This document shows, in pieces, positions 8,976-17,979 of a DNA stretch of 64,000 bases. The stretch is from Nitzschia sp. DOCU1 (Eukaryota > Bacillariophyta > Bacillariophyceae > Bacillariales > Bacillariaceae): the NCBI GenBank assembly GCA_951394045.1, contig OX595992.1, positions 1,674,001-1,738,000 of the forward strand. The letters are read 5' to 3'. The position numbers and the translations under genes are program-made. Each line of letters starts with the position of its first letter. Position 1 is the stretch's first letter. The notes below the pieces were generated by a model, which saw only the letters and a program-made list of their open reading frames with translations, did no database searches and was not told where the DNA came from.

Positions 8976-10924
8976 TTATGATTCCTGCTCTAAAAGTGCT
9001 GCCCGGTCATCACTCAAATCATTCGATAAAATAGAAGCCCGAAAATTCGACATCATTGTCAAATATTCTTCGGATGGGGCAAAAGAAATATCTTCGGGTA
9101 ACCCTGTTTTCAAAAAAATTCCTGACAATGTGCGCACTCTAGATAAAACCACGTATGCCCAATTTCTTGTCCGGCACCATTCCACCACGACTAAATTGTC
9201 AACTGATTTACCTTGGAGTTTGTGTACTGTCGTAGCATAGTTCACGACAACTGGCAGGTGTCCCAATTCCATTTGGACCTTTGTCCGTTGAGACGAATCC
9301 ATTTCTTTTGGGCATGGAAAATTAACTGTTACCGTTTTTGCCACAGGAAAAATCTTGAAACAACCCACAAACGCTGGCGCATGCATAGCATCATAACGAA
9401 GAACAATATGATCAACCTCCTGAATGTTGACCGTATTGACCCATCGTCCATGTACCATCATCGGCATCAATCTGGCATTGGGTTTTATTACTGCCCGAAC
9501 AAATTGTCCACATGTGCCATTGGCAATTCCATTTTTCACATTGAAATTATCACTCATCATAATTTCACATCCTTTGAAAAGTGCAAGAAATGGATCCACT
9601 TTGTATGTTCTTGTGCTTGCATCTGCATCTGAACAGAACTCCCATAAATCCTTGAGATGGACATTATTTATTGGTATCTTCTTCTGTACAGACCAATTTC
9701 CCGAGCTTCGAATAAAAACAGCACCCTCAGGAATAGGGTCATTTTTATTTTCCGAATGGAATTTTCGTAAATATGTCCGAATTACCCTTGCATTAATTTC
9801 TGCCCGCTTTCGATTAGTAAACACTGCATAGCGCGCGCGGTAAGATTTTGTGGTATTTCCAGATTGTTTTTGGATATTTGGCGTTTCTTCAATAATCTCC
9901 TCAAAGCTCCATCATTTCCTTCTCGAGCTTGCGCCATTGCTCGGCCAAAAACTAAATCATCTTTATAGCGATGCATACCATCCAATTCTACCATGTGTGT
10001 CAGACACAGATGCCAAAGTGGGTTAGCACCGCCTTCAAAAATGGGGACACCACCAATTCCATCCAATTGACAAAAATCACCCAGGAAAACAATTGGAATT
10101 TTTCCATATGGTAAATGTGGGCTGTTTGTTAGCAATTGCAACCTCTTGCTCAATTGACTTCAAATTGCGCCCATCCGTTTGGGAGGAGGCGCCTATTCAT
10201 CGGAAACTTATTCTCAAATACACCGCGAACAGACAAATCTTGATCTTCGGAAAGCACTTTCTCAATCATTATTTCCATCACCTCCATTTCCTTCTGAAAG
10301 TCCACTGTATCTTTTTTATTCTCGTCCAAAACAAACGCTTCGTGTCGTTTAGTACCTTGTTCATCGTGCACACATCAATTTAACTTTGAACTTACTTGCC
10401 CAGAGAGCGACCAGACAAGAGAGACCCTTGATTGCAAATAAATCAATCTTTTCATGGAGAAACACGTCCATTAGCCAAATATTGGCTGTCTGCAATGCCA
10501 AAATCATCGGGGGGTTTGCGTCTTCATCTTTTTGCCACACTTCCCTGTCAACACCATCCCCCTCAAGCCACTCCGGAAATACTTCAGGGAAATCGACTTC
10601 TTTCCTCAAATCGGCAATCGCGAGAATGAAATTGCGATATGGCTTAATTTCTTGAGCATCCGTAGAACTCCACTGGCTTAAAGGCGATTGCTTGGCTTCA
10701 TCCACCGCTTTCCTCATCTCTTCCCAACGTCTCTCAGCATACTTCTTTTTCTTCTTCTTCGTTGACGATTTTACAGCAGGGATAGGATCCATGGTCTCCA
10801 CGTAATCATACCACATCGGTTCAGCCTTCGACTCAACCTCACTTTCGACGTTGTCGCCGTCTTCCTTACGTTTATTTCTTCCCGTCTTCATCTCTTCGTT
10901 TCCTTTCTCGCTGTCGGCTTGCAA
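8976..10924 (-). pseudogene. PIF1-like helicase remnant
   Basis: At least three minus-strand pieces. 10924-10361 is charged (KKKKKKY, then acidic/hydrophobic) and of unknown role. 10153-9782 contains IVFLGDFCQLDG, the Walker B/motif III-type GDFxQL of PIF1-like helicases. 9824-8976 is the C-terminal half, with ATTVHKLQGKSVDNLVV (motif V type TxHKxQG) and WAYVVLSRVRTLSG (motif VI type, YVxLSR). A frameshift separates the last two near 9790-9860. Between 10361 and 10153 the expected Walker A motif (GxxGxGKS) and DEIS box are not readable in one frame. Such helicases occur as host PIF1 or in Helitrons and related elements. No Rep domain was seen, so the source is open. It is almost certainly non-functional. 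Confidence 0.75.
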
Positions 10925-11455
10925 CTTATGAAATGCGATTTCGTTGCCGCTGTGTGTGGGAGCTGCAAAAATGGAGCTGAGGCCCTGGAGCGCTGCATCT
11001 TTTCATGTTTCAGGTTTTCGTGCAACCGGACATGCACGCGCGCAATGCTTACTTCTTCCCATGTGCTTCTATTTAATTAATTAACTCGGGCGCATTATAT
11101 AGTGTTAATTCCATGTCGCATTTTTTCCACTACATCCGTATCTGTACTTTCATATACACTTTTTTCGATCCACGATTACAACTGCACTATTTCTTACAAA
11201 TTGCGCCCTTCCGTCTCAACTCCCCTCCATTTTCCCGCCCTAAATGAGGCAAGTTTCGTACAAGTTTCGTACAACTTTCGGGGTATGTACTAGGTATGTA
11301 CTGTAATCATGTGCTCACCTATGAATCGTGTCGGCGACAAAATTGTGGATGCAATAAGACTCAACTCGTCGTCATTGTCATTGCTCACAGGTCGGCTGCA
11401 AGTACTGTACTACTAAGTCTCCATCCATCATTGTTTTTCACCTACCATCATCATC
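10925..11455. other. Intergenic region upstream of the first tyrosine recombinase
   Basis: No gene seen. It holds a TTAATTAATTAA stretch near 11072 and, at 11251-11280, two copies of AAGTTTCGTAC and one ACTTTCG-type relative, followed by two GTATGTAC repeats (11283-11301). It is the 5' flank and probable promoter region of the recombinase gene that starts at 11456. Confidence 0.55.
11251..11280. repeat. AAGTTTCG iterons, left side
   Basis: AAGTTTCGTAC at 11251 and 11262 (period 11 bp, about one helical turn), then ACAACTTTCG. The same core AAGTTTCG is repeated on the far side of the recombinase-RusA pair (19959-20039). Possible binding sites for an element-encoded protein. Confidence 0.6.
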
Positions 11456-12679
11456 ATGTCTACTCAGCTCAACCTTGCAACGAACAGTGTTAGCCTACGC
11501 AAGACGATGTATGGTCGTGCAAAGGCAACCAAGGCTCTGCGTAATTCTGGCATCGCATCCTTCAATCGATTCCAAGAGGAACGTGGTGACCCACTTCTGG
11601 ATGACATCACTGAAGTCTACGTCGAAGCTGATAACATGCAAATTCTTCTAGAATCATTTGGAGAGTGGTATGCTGAATCAAAGATTCTACAGAACAATAC
11701 AAGTGGAAAATTCTTGGAGGCCTCGTCCAAGGCAAAGTACTGGGGGAATGTACGAGAGGCCCTCAAAGCAAAGTTTCCAAGTCACGAGGCCTGGAATGAT
11801 GAAGAATGGTCCAAAGACGTTGTGGACCGGCTCCAAAACATTGCAAAACGAAGTCAGTTTGACAAGGGCACAGACTCACAGGACGCAAATACTCGACCAC
11901 TGTATCGTGTTGTACGCTCTGAGTATGTTCGTTTCAAGGAACGAAGCAATTCTAACTGGAGTTCAAAGCAGGGAAGGGACCTGCACTCCATCATGTCAAT
12001 GATTATAAAGGAAGCAACAAGAACAAATCAGAACTTTGAGAAGCGAGCCATCATTATGATGACTTACTATGGAGTAGGTCGTGGTGGCGAGCCCAAGTTT
12101 CTACGGTATGACGACTGTGTGTGGGACACCAATTTTGAACATTTTGAAACCATGTGGCGTCAACTCAAGGTGTTGAAGAAGACACCCCTTACTTTTGGGA
12201 GCAATCCCCCGGATTCAGACTTGGAGACAGACCTCTACCATGCATTTGCTTGCTTTTTTGCAGCTGAGAATGGGCTGTATCGCTCGGAACGCGATGCACA
12301 AATTGCCAAATTCATGTTCCCCTCGTTGCATGCCATTTCTGATGCATCAGTTGCAACTCAAACAACCAAGTGGCTGCGTCAATATTGTGACCAATCATAT
12401 CGCAAAAGCACTACAGCCAAAAGTCTGCGCATGGGGTCCAACAATTTTCTTGCAATCAACAATCGTGACATAACTCGCGAGCAACGAGTAACAAGGGGCT
12501 GCTGGGCACCCAGCGATACAGCAGACAAGCCCGCATATCGTGATGTGGCGCCAGCATTGACTTATCCTCCTTTCTGCTCCTTGGCAGGTTGGTTTGATCC
12601 AAATGCAAACAATCTACCAATGCGCATCTGGACCCCCAAATTACTGTGTGGTTCCATTGGAGTTAATCATGGCCGCTAG
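11456..12679 (+). CDS. Tyrosine recombinase (Crypton/DIRS-like), 5' part, interrupted
   Basis: 407 codons are open, but only 11456-12627 belongs to the gene. The last 17 codons are read from an inserted element. The helical N-terminus resembles a core-binding domain. The catalytic region shows YYGVGRGGEPKF (first catalytic Arg), KSLRMGSNNFLA (HxxR-type box) and RGCWAPSDTADKPAYRDV with the likely nucleophile Tyr. After LAGWFDPNANNLPMRI the frame runs into CTGGACCCCC. The same 8 bp ATGCGCAT resume at 18037-18044, where the frame continues as PPTLPEEDLQKI. Joining 11456-12627 to 18045-19224 gives 2352 nt, an exact multiple of three (783 aa). The enzyme would cut and rejoin DNA through a 3'-phosphotyrosyl link to move its element. 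Confidence 0.8.
   Translation: MSTQLNLATNSVSLRKTMYGRAKATKALRNSGIASFNRFQEERGDPLLDDITEVYVEADNMQILLESFGEWYAESKILQNNTSGKFLEASSKAKYWGNVREALKAKFPSHEAWNDEEWSKDVVDRLQNIAKRSQFDKGTDSQDANTRPLYRVVRSEYVRFKERSNSNWSSKQGRDLHSIMSMIIKEATRTNQNFEKRAIIMMTYYGVGRGGEPKFLRYDDCVWDTNFEHFETMWRQLKVLKKTPLTFGSNPPDSDLETDLYHAFACFFAAENGLYRSERDAQIAKFMFPSLHAISDASVATQTTKWLRQYCDQSYRKSTTAKSLRMGSNNFLAINNRDITREQRVTRGCWAPSDTADKPAYRDVAPALTYPPFCSLAGWFDPNANNLPMRIWTPKLLCGSIGVNHGR
12620..12627. repeat. Target-site duplication, left copy
   Basis: ATGCGCAT, itself palindromic, directly abuts the element end CTGGACCCCCA. The identical copy is at 18037-18044. Confidence 0.85.
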
Positions 12680-14000
12680 GACAACTTATGGATCCATTAC
12701 ATAGGCTTGGATTTTCCCATTTAAGTATTTGGATACAGCCAGCCTCCCCCACACATAAGCCATCCCCCACCCGGAGTCTCCCAGCCTTATTTTGAAAGTT
12801 TCCACTCCTGCCCAAACCTGAAAAGATTCCTAATTTTGGATGGAAAGACTCTTACGGCACCCAAAACATTCCCACAATCTGAATCCCCAGCTTTATTTTG
12901 AATGATTCCACTCCTGCCCAAATCTCAAAAGATTCCTAATTTTGGATGGAAACACTCTTGCCAGCACAAAAGCACCCCTATTTTTGAATTACACTTTTCT
13001 AAATTGGACTAAATTAAAAATGGTTTCTAAAGCTATTTAAATCCTTCTAACAGTGTTTCTCGTGCTAATGAATAAAAGCCCATCCTTACTGTGGGGACCA
13101 TCTACAATCAACCTAAATGCCAGAAAATGAGAAGGCATTCATGGAGGTGGGGGGGGCAGCAGCATCCCAGATGGCAGCAATCATCTGGCGGTGGCAGCAC
13201 AGTATCAATGGCAGAAGCATTCATAGTGGTGGTGGTGGCGGCAGGAGCAGCAGTATCCAAGGACCGGCAATCAGCATGTCAACAGCAGTATCAGCGGCAG
13301 CATCAACAGAGGAACCAGACATGTCGTGGGCAGCGGCATCATTGGTGAGTTCTGGAAATTGTTAGATGATGCAGCAGCAACAAAGACATACACATCTTGC
13401 ACATACCAACCAAGTCTTCTTTCTTTGTATTATTATGGGGGGGGAATGAGTCAGAACTCGGCATCATTGTGGACAGCCAATTGCTTCATGATCCCCCCAG
13501 ATGGCTGTCACCTGTAGCAAAGTGCTGGTAAGAGGCTGATCAATAATCACTAAGTCTACAGCATTTCCATCAGACAGCAGAAACTCACTCATTGTTAAAG
13601 CATCTGACAATATTCATTTCCTTCATGGTGAAATCCAAGTGATAAGGTTATGTTGTGTTGTTCTTGCTTTGTCTCTTCAAAACAATGACGACATGCAATT
13701 GGCGTGCAAGATCCATTTTTTTAAAACAAATACATAGAAGGTAATGCTGGGCTGGCGTGCACACAGACAGGTGGTACATAAAAAGCATACAATCTGTAAG
13801 ATCAAATATAAAGGTTGACTAAATTGATTCAACACATTAGCATCCCACAAGAGCTCGTGCTAGCCAGCAAAGTTGCACTCTTTTGCATGAGCTGCATGGC
13901 ACCACACCGTCAACTACTAGAAACTGGATGTTGCCTTGACCCATTGCAAGAAGGTAGTCTTGATCCAGGTCCTAAATGAAGGCCACATTGGGTTGTTCAG
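12680..14000. other. Gene-free stretch inside the 5.4-kb element
   Basis: It holds the 106-bp period direct repeat (12781-12965) and, at about 13140-13340, a low-complexity GGTGGCAGCAGCA-like stretch. Frames read from that stretch are rich in Gly, Ala, Ser and Gln and are unlikely to be genes. 13370-14000 shows nothing clear. Confidence 0.55.
12781..12965. repeat. Direct repeat, about 75 bp, period 106
   Basis: CCAGCCTTATTTTGAAAG... at 12781 and CCAGCTTTATTTTGAATG... at 12887 share about 90 percent of bases over about 75 bp, including GATTCCTAATTTTGGATGGA in both. Confidence 0.85.
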
Positions 14001-14790
14001 TTATGGTTGCCAACACTTTCCAATGAACGTACGAAATAAGTCGCCATCATTGTGCTCAAGGAGATAGCCATGCCCAACCAAACTTGCTGGGCGACCAGTG
14101 CAAAGATCCGTATCCTGCCCTGCACAGCCGAAGTCAAGCCGGTAGCCGCCATTTGCACGAGATTTGTCGGAAGCTGGACGCTGCAGGAGAACTGCAAAGA
14201 GTCGTTCCAGAGGAAACTTGAACAGGTCTCCAGAAAAGTTTTGATCGTAGATTTCCGACTTGGGACGAACAACAACTAGCCGGCCGGGATAAACCTGCTC
14301 TGTCCCATGTGGCGTCAACCAAGTACTGGCACCAGAAGTTAGGTAAAGAGGATGTGACGTTTGGAACGAGGTTGGGGAGAAGGGACCGACATTTTCAAAC
14401 TGGTGGAGGATGCTGTGTAGGCCAAAAGTTAGATACACCTCCATGACGTTGTGGTAGAGGAATAATGAGTGGCCCCCTGGTAGGTGGAGGACAAGTCGGT
14501 GGTTGATGCTGGCGACCTCATCCATGGTCGCCAGACGCAAAATCATGTTGGCTGAGTTGGGCACCGTTGAAAGGGATAGGCGCCGGCAGACCGCATGTTG
14601 TTCTTCCTCGTCCGGGATGCTGGTGCTGGCGGCAACATTGCTGTGGGGGTGGGGTATAGTCAATTTGCCCTCGTTGCCTGGCTTGTAGTAGGAGGGGCTA
14701 GTCTGTAGGAGGGCCACCACTGAGCGGGGAGGAGTGGGATTTTGCTCATGGACGACACTGGAATGGTTGATGGCGTAGGTGCATCCATGC
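14001..14790 (-). CDS. Unknown, probable 3' portion of the element's duplicated gene
   Basis: Minus-strand open frame. It is formally open from 14897, but its first about 35 codons overlap the duplicated gene copy in another frame, so real coding, if any, begins near 14790. The product has a Pro/His-rich start, then LHLPGGHSLFLYHNVMEVYL and a C-terminal region ending LLEHNDGDLFRTFIGKCWQP. No family recognised. It could be a separate small gene, or a downstream exon of the duplicated copy. Confidence 0.35.
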
Positions 14791-15302
14791 CGCATACCGT
14801 AGCAAGACGCGACTGCGAGATATGGAGCGGTTATTCTTGGACGAATGCAGATTGCCCCGGATGAAGCTGGCTCGAAGATCCGAGTTGAGAGAGTCAAGGT
14901 AGCAGCTAAAATTCTTTTTAGAATTCAACTTGCTCAGTCTCTGTAGAATCTTGCGGGGACTTTCGGCAATCCATTGTAGTAGGGTTGCCTTCTTCCTCGC
15001 ATCTTTTGAATCAACGTCGTCCTTAATAAACATTAAAAGGTCTTGAATGCCTGGAAATAAAACGATGTAAGTTGAAAGGTGAGTGAAAGGAGAAAAAGGG
15101 ACAAGACAATGAGAGATAACAAACCTTCTAGCATCTGGCGCCGCATTCCACAATGGCCAAAAATAAGGAGGAAAAGCTTCTCCATGAACTCCTTATCGTC
15201 CTTGTATCGTTTGTCCAGAAAACAAAATGAAACCTCCACCGCCTGCAACCCCATCTGCAGAGCTTGCTGGTACCTCAACAACTTCGGGAAAGCTGAATTT
15301 CA
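14746..15302 (-). pseudogene. Partial tandem duplicate of the 15.3-17.4 kb gene
   Basis: Homologous to the 3' half of the neighbouring gene. It reads LLRYQQALQMGLQAVEVSF, then GHCGMRRQMLEG, an intron of 74 bp (15124-15051) and IQDLLMFIKDD. The parent has LLRYQQSLQMGLQAVEVTF, GHCGTRRQMLEG, a 69-bp intron at the same site and VQDLLMFIKNE. Where the parent reads IDIHQRNSAF the copy reads IDIHQ-stop-NSAF (TGA at 15300-15302). The copy therefore lacks an intact 5' half and is probably dead, although splice sites and most of the frame survive. Confidence 0.75.
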
Positions 15303-15331
15303 TTGATGAATGTCAATACGACAAGCATCTT

Positions 15332-17358
15332 TCAGCTTTGCAGAAGTGTGAGTACTGAGGCGGTATTGCAGCAGGGGGTCGTTGCCTCTATCGTTGCCAT
15401 CACTATCCTCATCCAGGTTGCCCCTATCGCCGTCTCCCTGATCGTCATCGCCCTGATCATCGCTGCCGCTATCGTCACCGTTGCTATCGTCGCTGTTGCT
15501 ATCGTCGCCGTCACTTTCGTCGCCGTTGCTATCTTCTCCGTCACTTTCGTTGCCGTCAGCTGGGTGGCACAGTCGTGGCTAGCGGCGGCGTTGACTGGCG
15601 TTGGTGGGTTCCGGTACTTTGACAGAGGTGCCCTTTTCCGATGCGATACCAAGGCATTGTCCATCTTTGATAGCTGCATCAATGCAGCGTACCTTAGCAA
15701 AACACGATTCCTAGAAACAGAACGGTTATTCTTGGAGGTATGCAGGTTGTCTCGGATAAAGTTGCTTCGGAGATCGGTATTGAGAGATTCAATGTAGTAG
15801 TTAAAATTCTTCTTAGAATTTAGCTTGCTGAGTCTCTGAAGGATCTTGCGTGGACATTCCGCCAGCCATTGAAGTAGAGTGGCCCTCTTGCGTTCATCTT
15901 TGGAATCAGACTCGTTCTTAATGAACATTAAAAGATCTTGAACACCTGAAAAAATAAGGAAGGAAGTGAGTATCAAAAAAGGATCTGAATACAAATGTAG
16001 GACAGGGAACAAACCTTCTAGCATCTGCCGCCGTGTTCCACAATGACCAAATATAAGGAGAAAAAGTTTCTCCATGAATTCTTTGTCCTTCTTGTAACGG
16101 GCATCGAGAAAAACAAATGTGACTTCGACTGCTTGGAGCCCCATCTGGAGCGACTGCTGATACCTCAGCAGCTTTTGGAAAGCCGAATTGCGTTGATGGA
16201 TGTCGATGAGACATGCATTTTGAAACTTGGCAGAGGTGTGAGTGGTCGTGCGGAATTGTAGCAGTGGGTCATCGTTGCTTTCTTCTCCGTCGTCATCATC
16301 GCTAGCACTATCCTCATCGTCGCCTTCGTCGTCATCGCTAGCACTATCACAGTCGTCACCATCATCACCGCTAGCACTAACATGGCCGTCGCTGTAGTTG
16401 TCGCCACTGTCATCGTTGTTGTCGTCGCCTTCGTCGTCATCGCTAGCACTATCGCAGTCGTCACCGTCATCGCCGCTGGCACTAACATGGCCGTCGCTGT
16501 TGTCGTCGCCGCTGTCATCGTCGTTGTCCCCGAAATCGTGGTTCTTCTTGGCTCCGCTATCGTCGTTGCCATCATCATCGCCGTCCTCGCCGCAATTGTG
16601 GGGCTTCTTGAGTCGTTTTGCATGCGCTTGCAGTGCTGGTGATTGTTGTGCCTTTCGTTTAGGATTATTGCTTGGTAAGAGTAGGTCCAAAGAGTGGAGC
16701 ATCCGGAACAACCTATCCATCAAGTACGAAATGCGGCGGTAGTTGTCCGCACCCTCGGTGCCCAACATCTCAAGGCAGTCATCGATTCGTGAGTAGGATA
16801 TGCTGACGACACTGTTGTCACCAACAACAGCATTCCACCCACGAAGACGAAGGAATTCTGCTGTGAGCGTATGGATTCCCAGCTCAAGCTGGAAAACAGA
16901 GCAAAGGTACAGAGCATCACGGAAGAAGTGACGGGTCTTCCCGCGGCTAAAACAATTGACGGACGCAACAATCAAACGGTCTGAGGGTTTGTTGTGAAGT
17001 AGGTCCAGTAGATGACTGGACTGCTTCTTGTCCTTTCTGGTCTCAACGACTTGCTTGTAGGAGTGCGAGAGTTCAAAATCTTCGGTGCCGTTGGAGAAAA
17101 GATTGACTTTTCCCCGAAGCAGCGAGTTCTTGTTGGAGTTGTTGCATAGCTCCTCTGCTGACCAGAGATTGAGAATCTTCTGGCCAACGACAGAAGGAAT
17201 GGCGGGGGAAACAGCAGATGATGATTTCAAGGCTTTTTTTTATCCTTCGGGCCACCGGGAAGAAAACAACCATCGCACAGAAGATCACCATGTAATACTA
17301 TGGCTTCTTCGAACGCTTGGTTGAGTTTGAAACGAAGGGTGGTGCCCGAAGTTGCCAT
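15332..17358 (-). CDS. Unknown protein with acidic linker; cargo or transposase of the 5.4-kb element
   Basis: The open frame 17230-15332 (632 codons) includes a 69-bp intron (16014-15946, GTTTGT...TTTTTTCAG) whose length is a multiple of three. The spliced join reads MLEG-VQDLL. A likely better start is ATG 17358 (MATSGTTLRFKLN...), in a frame that meets the main one at a run of eight A (17241-17234) and needs one extra base. Layout: N-terminal region (VVGQKILNLW...), a central predicted helical region with RISYLMDRLFRMLHSLDLLL, a lysine-rich KRKAQQ/AKRLKK stretch, a long Asp/Ser/Gly-rich repeat (about 16620-16260), then the conserved LLRYQQSLQMGLQAVEV to LLRYAALMQLS region. The last about 70 codons (TATKVT/TIATATI) are the acidic repeat of the duplicate read in the wrong frame. 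No family recognised. Confidence 0.5.
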
Positions 17359-17409
17359 GGTGACAATCTAAACGAAAGTGGTGGTAAAATATTATGGTAC
17401 TAAAAACGG

Positions 17410-17498
17410 GTAGAAAAAGATGTAGCGAGAGACCATAGAAATGTGCAAATCATGGGAATTTGCGTTTTTCAATGGTGTCTCGCTACATCTTTTTCTAC
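17410..17498. repeat. Inverted repeat with 21-bp perfect arms
   Basis: GTAGAAAAAGATGTAGCGAG(A) at 17410-17430 pairs with its reverse complement at 17478-17498. The arms extend to about 26 bp with one mismatch (GACCAT against ATGGTG). The loop is about 35 bp. It lies just upstream of the start of the element's gene (17358, minus), so it could be a promoter-region hairpin or a nested foldback. Confidence 0.8.
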
Positions 17499-17979
17499 AG
17501 CTCTACAGTACTAGAAAGATGTCCCCACCCATGCAAAATTGTGAGCGCCCGAAGTTCTGTATTCGTGATGGGAATTCGGGCCATTCTTGGTGGTAGGGTT
17601 CCACTGGTAGAGAGCCTACTGAGATACTTGTCAGTCGGATAAAATAAACAGGCCCAAGGCGGTAAAATTGCTTCATGACAGGAAATGTCCGAGGTACTGC
17701 AGGGATAGTAGGATTTTGAGTGGAACATTGGCGGAGAATTTTGTATTTCTGGCGGGGATCGACGCGAGCCCCATGAGAATGGATGATTCCCCGCTAGGAA
17801 TCTTTCCATTTGGATTGCAAATGGAAGAGTCTTGTGCGACTCTGCTATTTTGTGTATTTGATTTTGATATTCTTGGGGAATTTTCAACTTCAATTTGGGG
17901 GTTAATTTTCGAGGGTAAAAATGTCACACCAGCGATCGCAATGGACGACGTGCGTGGGACTGGTGCGCGCCAGGCATAA

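Noticed and set aside
13091..13365. Gly/Ser/Ala/Gln-rich ORFs
   Set aside because: Several frames are open at once because the DNA is low-complexity GGTGGCAGCA repeat.
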